Assembly (NCBI RefSeq): GCF_001884105.1
Contig: NZ_MACI01000059.1
Span: 1 to 58,287 of the forward strand
DNA: 58,287 bases
From: Bacillus luti
GTDB lineage: Bacteria > Bacillota > Bacilli > Bacillales > Bacillaceae_G
Reading direction: 5' to 3'
The position numbers were made by a program, and so were the translations under genes. How positions within the stretch are numbered: position 1 is the stretch's first letter; every line of letters starts with the position of its first letter. The notes below the pieces were generated by a model. That model ran no database searches and was not told the DNA's origin. It was given only the letters and a program-made list of their open reading frames with translations. Shown here one piece after another: positions 8,016-21,739 of the stretch.

Positions 8016-8028
<13 letters not shown>
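7234..8028 (-). CDS. ecfT: EcfT, transmembrane scaffold of ECF vitamin transporters
   Basis: EcfT is the shared membrane component of group II energy-coupling factor importers. It couples the EcfA1/EcfA2 ATPases to interchangeable substrate-binding S components (vitamins, metals). The 264-aa protein has several hydrophobic segments in its first half and near the C-terminus. It also carries the two coupling-helix motifs ASRG (in [11 protein letters not shown]) and ARG (in [12 protein letters not shown]) that grip the ATPases. The gene overlaps the end of ecfA2 by 13 bases, so translation is probably coupled. No S-component gene lies in the window, as expected for the shared module. Confidence 0.95.
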
Positions 8029-9810
<1,782 letters not shown>

Positions 9811-9818
9811 AATTATCA

Positions 9819-10181
9819 TTATACTAACTCGATAATTACCATTGGTGCTGCGTCTCCGCGACGTGGACCAATTTTTGCAATACGAGTGTATCCGCCTTGG
9901 CGCTCAGCATAGCGTGGAGCTACATCAGCGAATAATTTTTGAAGTGCATCTTGACCAGTCTCAGCGTTAGCTACTTCATTGCGAATGAAAGCTGCTGCTT
10001 GACGACGAGCATGAAGATCTCCGCGTTTACCTAAAGTGATCATTTTTTCCACTACAGAACGAAGTTCTTTTGCACGAGTTTCTGTCGTTTGGATGCGCTC
10101 GTTGATAATTAAATCAGTAGCTAAGTCACGTAACATAGCTTTACGTTGCGCACTTGTACGGCCTAATTTTCTGTATGCCAT
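9819..10181 (-). CDS. rplQ: 50S ribosomal protein L17
   Basis: L17 binds 23S rRNA near the exit region of the large subunit. The 120-aa sequence is the short bacterial form with [18 protein letters not shown] at the start, ITTLGKR-like core ([14 protein letters not shown]) and [18 protein letters not shown] near the end. It is the last gene of the long ribosomal cluster and follows rpoA by 35 bases, as in other Firmicutes. Confidence 0.98.
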
Positions 10182-10216
10182 TCGTAGTTCCCTCCTTTGT
10201 TGATGGGTTTAAATCC

Positions 10217-11161
10217 TCAGTCGTCTTTACGTAAACCTAAACCTAATTCCTCAAGTTTATGTTTAACTTCTTCTAAGGATTTACGTCCTAAGTTACGAAC
10301 TTTCATCATATCTTCTTCTGTTTTGTTCGCAAGCTCTTGTACAGTATTAATTCCTGCACGTTTTAGGCAATTATAAGAACGAACAGAAAGGTCTAGTTCT
10401 TCGATAGTCATCTCAAGAACTTTCTCTTTTTGATCTTCTTCCTTCTCGACCATAATCTCAGCATTTTGTGCTTCATCAGTTAAACCAACAAAGATATTTA
10501 AATGCTCAGTTAAGATTTTGGCACCTAAAGAGATAGCTTCTTTTGGCCCGATGCTTCCATCCGTCCATACATCAAGCGTAAGCTTATCATAATTAGCCAC
10601 TTGTCCGACACGTGTCTTTTCCACTTGGTAAGTCACACGTGATACTGGAGTATAAATAGAATCAATAGGAATTACTCCTATTGGTTGATCTTCGCTTTTA
10701 TTTGCATCAGCTGGCGTATACCCACGGCCACGCTTTGCAGTTAAACGCACGCGGAAATGCGCATCTTTTGCTAACGTTGCAATGTGTAAATCTGGATTTA
10801 AGATTTCTACATCACTATCGTGAGTAATATCAGCAGCTGTGACAATACCTTCGCCCTGCACATCAATTTCCAACGTCTTCTCTTCTTCAGAGTAGATTTT
10901 AAGAGCTAACTTTTTCAAGTTTAAGATGATCGTCGTAACGTCTTCTACTACGCCCTCAACTGTTGAAAATTCATGTAATACGCCATCGATTTGGATAGCA
11001 GTAACAGCGGCACCAGGGAGTGAGGATAAAAGAATACGACGTAAGGAGTTACCCAAAGTAGTACCATATCCACGCTCAAGCGGTTCAATTACGAATTTAC
11101 CATATTTAGCATCTTCGTTAAGTTCAACCGTTTCGATTTTCGGCTTTTCGATTTCAATCAT
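10217..11161 (-). CDS. rpoA: RNA polymerase alpha subunit
   Basis: The alpha subunit nucleates assembly of RNA polymerase and contacts regulators and UP elements. The 314-aa protein has the N-terminal dimerisation domain (about residues 1-230) with [18 protein letters not shown]. After an acidic linker comes the C-terminal domain with [19 protein letters not shown] and [15 protein letters not shown], which forms the helix-hairpin-helix DNA contact. It lies between rpsK and rplQ. The unusually long 181-nt spacer before it contains a candidate leader hairpin. Confidence 0.98.
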
Positions 11162-11193
11162 TAACTAAACCCTCCTTCAAAACGTCGAAACCC

Positions 11194-11227
11194 CGGTTAA
11201 ACAAAGGCATAAACCCCTGTCTAACCG
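11194..11227 (-). promoter_or_regulatory. hairpin in the rpoA leader
   Basis: CGGTTA pairs with TAACCG on the minus strand, with a partly paired ACAGGGG/CCTTTGT extension inside. The hairpin sits about 33 nt before rpoA in a spacer far longer than others in this cluster. No T run follows, so it is not a simple terminator. Role unknown. Confidence 0.4.
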
Positions 11228-11342
11228 AAAGTCCCCCTTAGGCAGTTCCCGATTGTGCACAACAAGCGATGTTTCTGTACGAAATTTCTCGATAATGCAT
11301 CATATCCATTATAGACAAAAGGGAAAATTCTATACAGAAAAA

Positions 11343-11753
<411 letters not shown>

Positions 11754-11756
11754 TTA

Positions 11757-12122
11757 TTATTTCTTTTTATTTGCTACTGTACGACGTGGACCTTTACGTG
11801 TACGAGCATTGTTTTTAGAATTTTGACCACGAACTGGTAAGCCACGACGGTGACGAAGACCACGGTAAGAACCGATCTCCATTAGACGTTTAATGTTAAG
11901 AGATACTTCACGACGAAGGTCTCCCTCAACTTTAATACGATCGATGATATCACGGATACGTCCTAATTCGTCTTCCGTTAAATCACGAACTCGTGTTTCT
12001 GAAGAAATACCAGCTTCAGTTAGAATTTTTTCAGCAGTTGTGCGACCAATGCCGAATACGTAAGTTAAAGAAATAACAACGCGTTTGTCTCGAGGAATAT
12101 CTACACCTGCGATACGTGCCAT
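11757..12122 (-). CDS. rpsM: 30S ribosomal protein S13
   Basis: S13 lies on the 30S head and bridges to the large subunit and to tRNA. The 121-aa protein begins [15 protein letters not shown] and has the helix-two-turn-helix region with [13 protein letters not shown], then the basic tail [13 protein letters not shown] and [14 protein letters not shown]. It follows rpmJ directly in the alpha part of the cluster. Confidence 0.98.
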   Translation of the reverse strand: MARIAGVDIPRDKRVVISLTYVFGIGRTTAEKILTEAGISSETRVRDLTEDELGRIRDIIDRIKVEGDLRREVSLNIKRLMEIGSYRGLRHRRGLPVRGQNSKNNARTRKGPRRTVANKKK

Positions 12123-12143
12123 TACGAATGCACCTCCTTCTGA

Positions 12144-12287
<144 letters not shown>

Positions 12288-12292
12288 CTATA

Positions 12293-12511
12293 TTATTTAA
12301 AACGGTACGTAATACGACCACGATTTAAATCGTACGGAGATAATTCTACCGTAACTTTGTCTCCTGGTAAAATACGAATGAAGTTCATACGGATTTTACC
12401 AGAAACGTGAGCCAATACGACATGCCCATTCTCTAATTCTACTTTGAACATAGCATTTGGCAACGTTTCAAGAACGGTACCTTCGACTTCAATTACATCA
12501 TCTTTAGCCAT
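12293..12511 (-). CDS. infA: translation initiation factor IF-1
   Basis: IF-1 occupies the A site of the 30S subunit during initiation and assists IF-2 and IF-3. The 72-aa OB-fold protein has [35 protein letters not shown] and [14 protein letters not shown], all conserved in the family. It follows map directly; the small KOW-domain gene found at this place in B. subtilis has no room here (68-nt spacer). Confidence 0.98.
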   Translation of the reverse strand: MAKDDVIEVEGTVLETLPNAMFKVELENGHVVLAHVSGKIRMNFIRILPGDKVTVELSPYDLNRGRITYRFK

Positions 12512-12579
12512 TCAATAGTTCTCCCTTCATCAAATCAGTAACATTTTACACTGCTCTGAAATCCCGGAGAGCCAGCTAC

Positions 12580-13325
12580 TTATAAAGTGGTAAGGATTTC
12601 GTATCCTGCTTCTGTAAGAGCAATCGTGTGCTCAAAATGGGCACACCATTTACCATCTACCGTTACCACTGTCCAGTCATCAGATAGTGTTTTTACATAT
12701 CGTCTTCCTTGATTCACCATCGGCTCAACACAGATGACCATTCCCGGCTTTAATCTAGGGCCTCTATTTGGTGGACCATAGTGCGGGATTTGAGGGTCCT
12801 CATGTAAGTCTTGCCCGATTCCGTGACCAACATACTCCCTAACGATCGAGAATCCATTCTCTTCAGCATGGGTTTGAACCGCATGTGAGATATTTGATAA
12901 TCTCTCGCCTGGTTTTACTTGTTCTAGACCAAGATACAACGATTTTTCTGTGACATCAAGTAGCTTTTGAACAGATTCAGAAATGTTTCCAACTGGATAC
13001 GTCCATGCAGAATCTCCATGGTACCCATTGTATTTCGCACCAATATCGATACTGATGATATCGCCCTCTTTGAGCTTGCGCTTCCCTGGAATTCCGTGTA
13101 CAAGCTCTTCATTTACAGAAGCACATATGCTCCCCGGAAATCCGTTGTATCCTTTAAAAGATGGCGTAGCACCATATTTTTGAATCGTCTTTTCCGCTAT
13201 TTGATCGAGCTCTTTCGTTGTAATTCCTGGAGTAATGTGTTGTTTCAACTCTTGATGAGTTAAAGCAACGATCCTGCCAGCTTCTCGCATGATTTCTATC
13301 TCGCGAGGAGTTTTGCAGATTATCA

Positions 13326-13326
<1 letters not shown>
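12580..13326 (-). CDS. map: methionine aminopeptidase, type I
   Basis: MetAP removes the initiator methionine from nascent proteins. The 248-aa pita-bread fold enzyme shows the two-metal site: Asp in [14 protein letters not shown] (two Asp), His in [11 protein letters not shown], Glu in ICVEPMV and Glu in [10 protein letters not shown]. No N-terminal SH3 or zinc extension is present, so it is the short bacterial class. The start codon shares its A with the adk stop (TAATG), which implies coupled translation. Confidence 0.96.
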
Positions 13327-13988
<662 letters not shown>

Positions 13989-13993
13989 TCAGA

Positions 13994-14026
13994 GTACATG
14001 AGCATGTAGGGAAGACGATTCTTCCC
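13994..14026 (-). promoter_or_regulatory. tandem hairpins between secY and adk
   Basis: Two inverted repeats stand next to each other: TACATG-AG-CATGTA and, nearer secY, GGGAAGA-CGAT-TCTTCCC. They fill most of the 56-nt spacer before the adk ribosome binding site. Neither is followed by a T run. They may protect or process the mRNA, or separate the expression levels of secY and adk. Confidence 0.4.
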
Positions 14027-14032
14027 ACTTAC

Positions 14033-15334
14033 TCACTGCTTGATAAACCCTTTGTAATGGCGTTTTACCAGTTGGCTTTCTAGCTGCTTCATTGTTTCTA
14101 AAGCAACGCCGACAACGATTAACATACTCGTTCCACCAATCTGTGCAGACGGAGGAAGATTTCCCAGTTTCGTAAAGATAACTGGTAAGATTGCAATCGC
14201 TGCTAGGAAAATTGATCCTACAAAGGTCAAACGATACAAGATTTTTGTTAGATATTGTTCTGTATTCTTACCCGGACGAATACCTGGAACATATCCACCT
14301 TGCTTGTTTAGATTCTCTGACATTTGCTCTGGGTTAACCTGAACAAATGCATAGAAATATGTGAAGGCTACAATGAGCGCAACATATATGATCATTCCCA
14401 CTGGGTGAGAATAGTTAAAGTTTGCAATAATCCACTGCGATACATCATGATCCGGGAAGAACTGTGCAATAGTCGGAGGCGTAATTAAGAATGAAACAGC
14501 AAAAATTACTGGAATAACACCAGCACTATTTACCTTAAGCGGTAAATGTGTGTTTTGTGCTCCAGCATAACCACCATTTCCTCCTGTTACACGCTTCGCA
14601 TATTGAATTGGGATCTTTCTAACAGCCTGTTGGATGAAAATAACACCCACAATAACCGCTAGCACAGCTAGTAAAATCAATGCAACTTTAACGATACTCA
14701 TGAACAATTGATCTCCGATATTTTGAAACTGTTGCTGATACACTTGAGATATAACACTTGGGATCGCTGCGGCAATACCACCAAAGATAAGGATGGAAAT
14801 ACCATTACCTACACCTTTAGCTGTAATCTGTTCACCTAACCACATTAAAAATGCAGTACCAGCAGTCAGTACCGTAGCAATGTATAAATAAGTGCTCCAA
14901 CCAGGATTCAAAATTAATTGCCCACCTACCATACCGTTAAAACCGATTGACATACCAAACCCCTGAATAAACGCAAGAACAATTGTAAAATAACGCGTGA
15001 ATTGCGTTAGTTTACGACGGCCCATTTCACCTTGCTTCGACCATTCCGAAAATTTAGGAACAACATCCATCTGCAATAATTGCACGATGATGGATGCTGT
15101 AATATACGGCATGATTCCCATCGCAAAGATGGAGAAGTTTTTCAAGGCTCCACCGCCAAATGTATTTAGAATACCTAAAGCATTTAATTGATCTTGTGCC
15201 TTCAGTACGTCTCCATTTGTAAATGGCACGGGGATAAACGTGCCAATCCTGAATACGATTAACATCGCTAAAGTGAATAATATTTTACGTCTTATCTCAG
15301 CAACGCGCATAAAGTTGGAGATTGTACGAAACAT
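14033..15334 (-). CDS. secY: protein translocase channel subunit SecY
   Basis: SecY forms the protein-conducting channel of the Sec translocon in the cytoplasmic membrane. The 433-aa protein has about ten hydrophobic segments. Family signatures visible are the plug region GGGALKNFSIFAMGIMPYIT, then GNGISILIFGGI and the cytoplasmic loop PEQMSENLNKQGGYVPGIRPG. Its start overlaps the rplO stop by one base (TAATG) and its ribosome binding site GAGGTGAT lies inside rplO, a coupled arrangement. SecE is encoded in the same window next to nusG. Confidence 0.97.
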   Translation of the reverse strand: MFRTISNFMRVAEIRRKILFTLAMLIVFRIGTFIPVPFTNGDVLKAQDQLNALGILNTFGGGALKNFSIFAMGIMPYITASIIVQLLQMDVVPKFSEWSKQGEMGRRKLTQFTRYFTIVLAFIQGFGMSIGFNGMVGGQLILNPGWSTYLYIATVLTAGTAFLMWLGEQITAKGVGNGISILIFGGIAAAIPSVISQVYQQQFQNIGDQLFMSIVKVALILLAVLAVIVGVIFIQQAVRKIPIQYAKRVTGGNGGYAGAQNTHLPLKVNSAGVIPVIFAVSFLITPPTIAQFFPDHDVSQWIIANFNYSHPVGMIIYVALIVAFTYFYAFVQVNPEQMSENLNKQGGYVPGIRPGKNTEQYLTKILYRLTFVGSIFLAAIAILPVIFTKLGNLPPSAQIGGTSMLIVVGVALETMKQLESQLVKRHYKGFIKQ

Positions 15335-15774
15335 TAGATCACCTCAACTGATCCGCCAGCTGCTTCAATTGCTTCTTTAGCACTTGAAGAGAACTTGTGC
15401 GCTTTAACAGTTAGTTTTTTCTCTACTGCTCCGCTTGCAAGAATTTTAACACCGTCGTTTAACTTGCTGATAACGCCAGTTTCCAGCAATAATTCAGGTG
15501 TTACTTCTGTACCATCTTCAAAACGATTTAACGTTGATAAGTTTACAATAGTAAACTCTTTACGGTTAATGTTTGTGAAGCCGCGTTTTGGTAAACGACG
15601 GAATAATGGAGTTTGACCACCTTCGAAGCCAAGACGAACACCGCCACCAGAACGTGCGTTTTGTCCTTTATGACCTTTACCAGCAGTTTTACCGTTACCA
15701 GAACCGATACCACGACCGACACGGTTACGTACTTTACGAGAACCTTCTGCAGGTTTTAATTCATGAAGTTTCAT
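15334..15774 (-). CDS. rplO: 50S ribosomal protein L15
   Basis: L15 helps late assembly of the large subunit. The 146-aa protein has the long glycine/arginine-rich N-terminal arm ([20 protein letters not shown]) that threads into 23S rRNA. A globular C-terminal part containing [16 protein letters not shown] follows. It lies between rpmD and secY and overlaps secY by one base. Confidence 0.98.
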   Translation of the reverse strand: MKLHELKPAEGSRKVRNRVGRGIGSGNGKTAGKGHKGQNARSGGGVRLGFEGGQTPLFRRLPKRGFTNINRKEFTIVNLSTLNRFEDGTEVTPELLLETGVISKLNDGVKILASGAVEKKLTVKAHKFSSSAKEAIEAAGGSVEVI

Positions 15775-15807
15775 TCCCAGGCACCTCCTTATATTAATGA
15801 GTTATCC

Positions 15808-15990
15808 TTAAGCTTCTTTTACAGTTATAAGGTGAGAAACTTTGTTGATCATACCAAGAATAGCAGGAGTTTCTTCCTTAACTACAGTTGAATTCAACTT
15901 TTTAAGACCTAAAGCTTCTACCGTCGCACGTTGATCTTGTGGACGACCAATTACACTACGAGTGAGGGTAATTTCTAACTTTTTCGCCAT
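15808..15990 (-). CDS. rpmD: 50S ribosomal protein L30
   Basis: L30 is a small (60 aa) 23S rRNA-binding protein, here the short bacterial form. [20 protein letters not shown] at the start and [16 protein letters not shown] near the end are typical. Neighbours rpsE and rplO are as in all spc operons. Confidence 0.97.
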   Translation of the reverse strand: MAKKLEITLTRSVIGRPQDQRATVEALGLKKLNSTVVKEETPAILGMINKVSHLITVKEA

Positions 15991-16003
15991 TTGTTTTCCC
16001 TCC

Positions 16004-16504
16004 TTAACCTAGTAGCTCTTCTACAGATTTACCGCGTAATTTTGCAACATCTTCAGCGCGCTTAAGTTCGCTTAATCCGTTCACAGTAGCGCGAATCATG
16101 TTGATTGGTGTGTTAGAACCAAGAGATTTCGAAAGAATATCTTGTACACCAGCTAATTCAAGTACCGCACGAACAGGTCCACCAGCAATAACACCAGTAC
16201 CCTCAGCAGCAGGTTTTAAGAATACTTCACCAGCTCCAAAGTGACCGTTGATTGTGTGTGGAATTGTTGTACCAACTAATGGTACAGCGATTAAGTTTTT
16301 CTTAGCGTCTTCGATAGCTTTGCGGATTGCGTCTGGTACCTCTTGTGCTTTACCAGTACCGAATCCAACATGACCGTTTTTATCGCCAACTACAACTAGT
16401 GCAGCAAAGCGGAAACGACGACCACCCTTAACAACTTTCGCGACACGATTTATCGTAACTACACGTTCTTCAAGTTCTAATTTACTTGGGTCAATGCGAT
16501 GCAT
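16004..16504 (-). CDS. rpsE: 30S ribosomal protein S5
   Basis: S5 lines the mRNA entry tunnel and affects decoding fidelity. The 166-aa protein has the double-stranded-RNA-binding-like N-terminal domain with VNRVAKVV-type sequence ([20 protein letters not shown]) and the loop [18 protein letters not shown]. The C-terminal domain includes [16 protein letters not shown]. The ATG is preferred over the TTG one codon upstream because GGAGG lies eight bases away and the protein then begins MHRIDPSK, as in relatives. Confidence 0.98.
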
Positions 16505-16525
16505 CAATTTTCCCTCCTTTGACCA

Positions 16526-16888
16526 TTAAAATTGTAATCCAGCCTCACGAGCAGCTTCAGCTAGAGCTTTAACACGGCCATGGTATAAGTAACCACCGCG
16601 ATCAAATACTACTTCTTTAACGCCTTTCTCTACAGCACGCTTAGCAACTGATTCTCCAACTTTCGTAGCAGCTTCAGTATTGCTAGTACCGTTAAGAGCA
16701 AGGTCTTTATCAAGAGTAGATGCACTTACTAACGTTACACCATTCACATCATCAATAACTTGAGCGTAAATATGTTGGTTAGAACGGAACACGTTTAAAC
16801 GTGGACGCTCTGCAGTACCAGTAAGTTTAGCACGTACACGTGCATGTCTTTTCTTACGAGTCGCATTTTTATCAGCTTTAGTGATCAT
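16526..16888 (-). CDS. rplR: 50S ribosomal protein L18
   Basis: L18 binds 5S rRNA and links it to 23S rRNA. The 120-aa protein has the basic N-terminus [14 protein letters not shown] and the core [20 protein letters not shown], ending [20 protein letters not shown]. The start MITKADK follows AAAGGAGTG at the right distance; a longer in-frame start lacks a ribosome binding site and would nearly touch rplF. Confidence 0.98.
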   Translation of the reverse strand: MITKADKNATRKKRHARVRAKLTGTAERPRLNVFRSNQHIYAQVIDDVNGVTLVSASTLDKDLALNGTSNTEAATKVGESVAKRAVEKGVKEVVFDRGGYLYHGRVKALAEAAREAGLQF

Positions 16889-16921
16889 TTTCTTGTCACT
16901 CCTTTCTCTCACCTAACGGGT

Positions 16922-17461
16922 TTACTTAGCAGTTTTACCTTCTTTACGACGAACAACTTCGCCTTCGTAACGAATACCTTTACCTTTATAAGGCTCAGGA
17001 GCACGTACAGCGCGGATGTTAGCAGCGAATTCGCCAACACGTTGCTTGTCGATACCTTTGATTACGATCTTTGTTGGTACAGGTACTTCAACTTCAAGAC
17101 CTGCTTCCGGAGTCATTTCTACTGGATGAGAATAACCTACGCTTAATACAAGTTTATCACCTTGTTTTTGGGCACGGTAACCAACACCGACTAATTCAAG
17201 TCCGCGTGCGAAACCTGCAGTTACACCTTCAACCATGTTTCCGATTAAAGCACGAGTTGTACCGTGTAATGCACGGTGTTCCTTCTGTTCAGATGGACGC
17301 TCAACTGTTAATGTATTCTCTTCAATTTTGATAAGCATATCAGCATTGAAAGTACGAGTTAATTCACCTTTAGGGCCTTTTACTGTTACAGTATTGTCTT
17401 CTGCAACTGTAATTGTAACACCTGCAGGGATTTCAAGAATCTTTTTACCAATACGAGACAT
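16922..17461 (-). CDS. rplF: 50S ribosomal protein L6
   Basis: L6 lies near the sarcin-ricin loop and the factor-binding site. The 179-aa protein consists of two similar domains. It begins [15 protein letters not shown] and has the C-terminal signature [14 protein letters not shown], followed by a basic tail [10 protein letters not shown]. Standard spc-operon position between rpsH and rplR. Confidence 0.98.
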   Translation of the reverse strand: MSRIGKKILEIPAGVTITVAEDNTVTVKGPKGELTRTFNADMLIKIEENTLTVERPSEQKEHRALHGTTRALIGNMVEGVTAGFARGLELVGVGYRAQKQGDKLVLSVGYSHPVEMTPEAGLEVEVPVPTKIVIKGIDKQRVGEFAANIRAVRAPEPYKGKGIRYEGEVVRRKEGKTAK

Positions 17462-17493
17462 GTGGTCACACCTCCGTTCGTTTTAAATATATA

Positions 17494-17892
17494 TTACCAA
17501 ACGTATGCTACTACTTCTCCACCAGTTTGTAATTGACGAGCGTCTTTGTCCGTCATTACTCCCTTAGATGTAGAAACAAGAGCGATACCTAATCCGTTAA
17601 GTACACGTGGTACTTCATCAGCTTTAGCGTAAACGCGTAAGCCAGGTTTACTGATACGTTTTAATCCAGTGATTACACGTTCATTGTTTGCACCATATTT
17701 CAGGAAAATACGAAGGATACCTTGTTTGTTATCCTCGATGTATTCTACATCACGAATGAAACCTTCACGTTTTAAAAGTTCAGCGATCTCTTTTTTGATT
17801 TTAGAAGCAGGAACCTCTAATTTCTCATGACGTACCATGTTCGCATTACGGATGCGAGTAAGCATGTCTGCAATTGGATCTGTCATCACCAT
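17494..17892 (-). CDS. rpsH: 30S ribosomal protein S8
   Basis: S8 is a primary 16S rRNA binder, and in E. coli the translational repressor of the spc operon. The 132-aa sequence has [19 protein letters not shown] and the C-terminal [13 protein letters not shown] then GGEVVAYVW. The ATG giving MVMTDPIA follows GGAGGTAAAACAC; twelve extra in-frame codons upstream are rejected as untranslated. Confidence 0.98.
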
Positions 17893-17921
17893 GTGTTTTA
17901 CCTCCTTCCCATTTGTGGGTT

Positions 17922-18140
<219 letters not shown>

Positions 18141-18680
18141 TTATTTTTGGAATGGCATACCGAATTGTGTTAAAAGTTCACGAGCTTCTTCATCAGTTTT
18201 CGCTGTAGTAACGATTACGATGTCCATACCGCGGACTTTGCTTACTTTATCATAGTCGATCTCAGGGAAAATAAGTTGCTCTTTAACACCTAATGTGTAG
18301 TTTCCACGACCATCGAATGATTTCTTAGAAACACCACGGAAATCACGTACACGTGGTAAAGAAACTGACACTAATTTGTCGAAGAACTCATACATTTGCT
18401 CGCCGCGTAAAGTTACTTTCGCACCGATTGGCATACCTTCACGAAGACGGAAACCAGCGATTGATTTTTTAGCACGAGTTACAACAGGTTTTTGACCTGC
18501 GATTTGTGTTAATTCTTCTACTGCATTGTCTAAAGCTTTTGAGTTAGATACCGCGTCACCAACACCAGTGTTGATTACGATCTTTTCGATTTTCGGTACT
18601 TCCATCACAGATTTATAGTTAAACTTGCTCACTAGAGCAGGAGTAATTTCCTTTTGGAACTTCTCTTTAAGGCGATTCAA
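18141..18680 (-). CDS. rplE: 50S ribosomal protein L5
   Basis: L5 binds 5S rRNA and contacts the P-site tRNA and the 30S head. The 179-aa protein has [34 protein letters not shown] and [12 protein letters not shown], all family hallmarks. It follows rplX and precedes rpsN. Confidence 0.98.
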   Translation of the reverse strand: MNRLKEKFQKEITPALVSKFNYKSVMEVPKIEKIVINTGVGDAVSNSKALDNAVEELTQIAGQKPVVTRAKKSIAGFRLREGMPIGAKVTLRGEQMYEFFDKLVSVSLPRVRDFRGVSKKSFDGRGNYTLGVKEQLIFPEIDYDKVSKVRGMDIVIVTTAKTDEEARELLTQFGMPFQK

Positions 18681-18706
18681 TGAAGTGACCTCCTTTCTTA
18701 AGAAAA

Positions 18707-19018
18707 TTATTTATCTAATAATTCACCAGATTTTTTTGCAATACGAACTTTTTTACCATCTTCTACTTTGAAGCCTACACGAGTAGGTTCACCTGTTTTC
18801 GGATCTAAAATCATAACGTTAGAAACGTGAATAGGTGCTTCTTTAGTAATAATTCCACCTTGTGGATTTAATTGAGATGGCTTAGAGTGCTTCTTAACGA
18901 TATTGACACCCTCAACGATAACACGGTTTTGCTTTGGGAAAGCCACAAGGATAACGCCTTGTTTTCCTTTGTCTTTACCAGTGATTACCTGTACTTTATC
19001 ACCTTTTTTTACATGCAT
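18707..19018 (-). CDS. rplX: 50S ribosomal protein L24
   Basis: L24 starts large-subunit assembly and lies at the tunnel exit. The 103-aa protein begins [19 protein letters not shown], which contains the KOW motif, and ends with [20 protein letters not shown]. The start after TAAGGAGGTGCAG is preferred to an upstream in-frame start that has no ribosome binding site. Confidence 0.98.
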   Translation of the reverse strand: MHVKKGDKVQVITGKDKGKQGVILVAFPKQNRVIVEGVNIVKKHSKPSQLNPQGGIITKEAPIHVSNVMILDPKTGEPTRVGFKVEDGKKVRIAKKSGELLDK

Positions 19019-19056
19019 CTTAATTCTGCACCTCCTTAGCAAGGCAATACCTTAAA

Positions 19057-19425
19057 TTATAGAACTTCTGGAGCTAAAGAAACGATCTTCATGAAGTTGC
19101 TATCACGTAATTCACGAGCTACTGGTCCGAAGATACGAGTACCACGTGGGCTCTTATCGTCTTTAATGATAACCGCTGCGTTTTCATCAAATTTGATGTA
19201 AGAACCGTCCGGACGACGAGCTCCGCTCTTCGTACGTACTACTACTGCTTTAACAACGTCACCTTTTTTAACAACGCCACCTGGTGTTGCTTGTTTTACC
19301 GTAGCAACGATAATATCACCAATGTTAGCATATTTACGACCAGAGCCGCCTAATACTTTAATTGTTAAAAGTTCACGTGCACCAGAGTTGTCAGCAACTT
19401 TCAAACGAGATTCTTGTTGGATCAT
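19057..19425 (-). CDS. rplN: 50S ribosomal protein L14
   Basis: L14 binds 23S rRNA at the subunit interface, next to the silencing factor RsfS site. The 122-aa sequence starts [16 protein letters not shown] and contains [15 protein letters not shown] and [20 protein letters not shown], typical of all L14 proteins. It lies between rpsQ and rplX. Confidence 0.98.
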
Positions 19426-19468
19426 GTTATGAAACCTCCCTTCGGACTAAAAATTCCGATTCGTCTAT

Positions 19469-19732
19469 TTAGATAATAACCGCTTCTTCAACGATTTCAA
19501 CTAAACGGAAACGCTTAGTAGCAGAAAGCGGGCGAGTTTCCATGATTTTAACGATATCGCCAAGTTTCGCTTGGTTTTGCTCATCATGGGCTTTGTACTT
19601 CTTAGAATACTTAACACGTTTTCCGTACAAGGAATGAGTTTTGTAAGTTTCAACTAAAACTGTAATCGTTTTGTCCATTTTGTCAGACACTACACGACCA
19701 GTATAAACTTTGCGTTGGTTACGTTCGCTCAC
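19469..19732 (-). CDS. rpsQ: 30S ribosomal protein S17
   Basis: S17 is a primary 16S rRNA-binding OB-fold protein. The 87-aa sequence has [20 protein letters not shown] and the loop [20 protein letters not shown], ending with [20 protein letters not shown]. It follows rpmC closely. Confidence 0.98.
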
Positions 19733-19752
19733 TATGCAAACCTCCCCTCAAT

Positions 19753-21038
<1,286 letters not shown>

Positions 21039-21041
21039 CGA

Positions 21042-21383
21042 TTATCCCTCCTTCTTTTCTGATACCACAACTGTGATGTGGCTTGTGCGCTTGTTAATTT
21101 GGCTTGCACGACCCATTGCACGTGGACGGAAACGTTTTAACGTTGGACCTTCGTCAACGAAAACTTTTTCAACAACTAGGTTGTTAATATCCATCTCATA
21201 ATTGTGCTCTGCATTTGCGATTGCAGATTTTAAAACTTTTTCTACAACTGGAGAAGCAGTTTTTGGTGTGTGGTTAAGGATAGCAATCGCTTCACCCACT
21301 TGCTTACCTCGGATTAAGTCTACTACTAAACGAACTTTACGAGGAGCAATACGAACTGTTCTCGCTACTGCTTTAGCTTGCAT
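21042..21383 (-). CDS. rplV: 50S ribosomal protein L22
   Basis: L22 lines the peptide exit tunnel; its beta hairpin narrows the constriction and hosts macrolide-resistance changes. The 113-aa protein has [19 protein letters not shown] and the hairpin [20 protein letters not shown] with no obvious insertion or deletion. It starts at ATG after GAGGAGGCACTTCA. Confidence 0.98.
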
Positions 21384-21400
21384 TGAAGTGCCTCCTCTCA

Positions 21401-21679
21401 TTATCTTCTAGTTTTCTTATCGTCAGCAAGGTGACCTTTATACGTACGAGTTGGTGCGAATTCACCTAACTTATGGCCAACCATATCCTCAGTGATGTAC
21501 ACAGGTACGTGTTTACGACCATCATATACAGCGATTGTGTGTCCGATGAACTGAGGGAAGATTGTTGAACGGCGAGACCAAGTTTTAACAACTTGTTTTT
21601 GCTCAGATGCAACTAATTTTTCCATTTTGCTCATTAAGTGATCATCGACAAATGGTCCTTTTTTTAAGCTACGAGCCAT
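21401..21679 (-). CDS. rpsS: 30S ribosomal protein S19
   Basis: S19 is on the 30S head and makes bridges to the 50S subunit. The 92-aa sequence begins [16 protein letters not shown] and has [20 protein letters not shown], ending [19 protein letters not shown], all diagnostic. A perfect 9-bp hairpin lies in the spacer before it. Confidence 0.98.
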
Positions 21680-21704
21680 TTTGGTGCCTCCCTTCGTGAT
21701 TGGC

Positions 21705-21729
21705 GTACGGTTCTAGAAATGAACCGTAC
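21705..21729 (-). promoter_or_regulatory. 9-bp hairpin between rplB and rpsS
   Basis: GTACGGTTC pairs perfectly with GAACCGTAC around a seven-base loop. It is in the 60-nt spacer between two co-transcribed ribosomal genes and has no T run on either side. It may be a processing or protein-binding element; no known family is recognised. Confidence 0.45.
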
Positions 21730-21739
21730 TACAATCCCA

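Noticed and set aside
12512-12579. Small KOW-domain gene expected between map and infA by analogy with B. subtilis
   Set aside because: The spacer is only 68 nt and has no suitable reading frame, so the gene is absent here.
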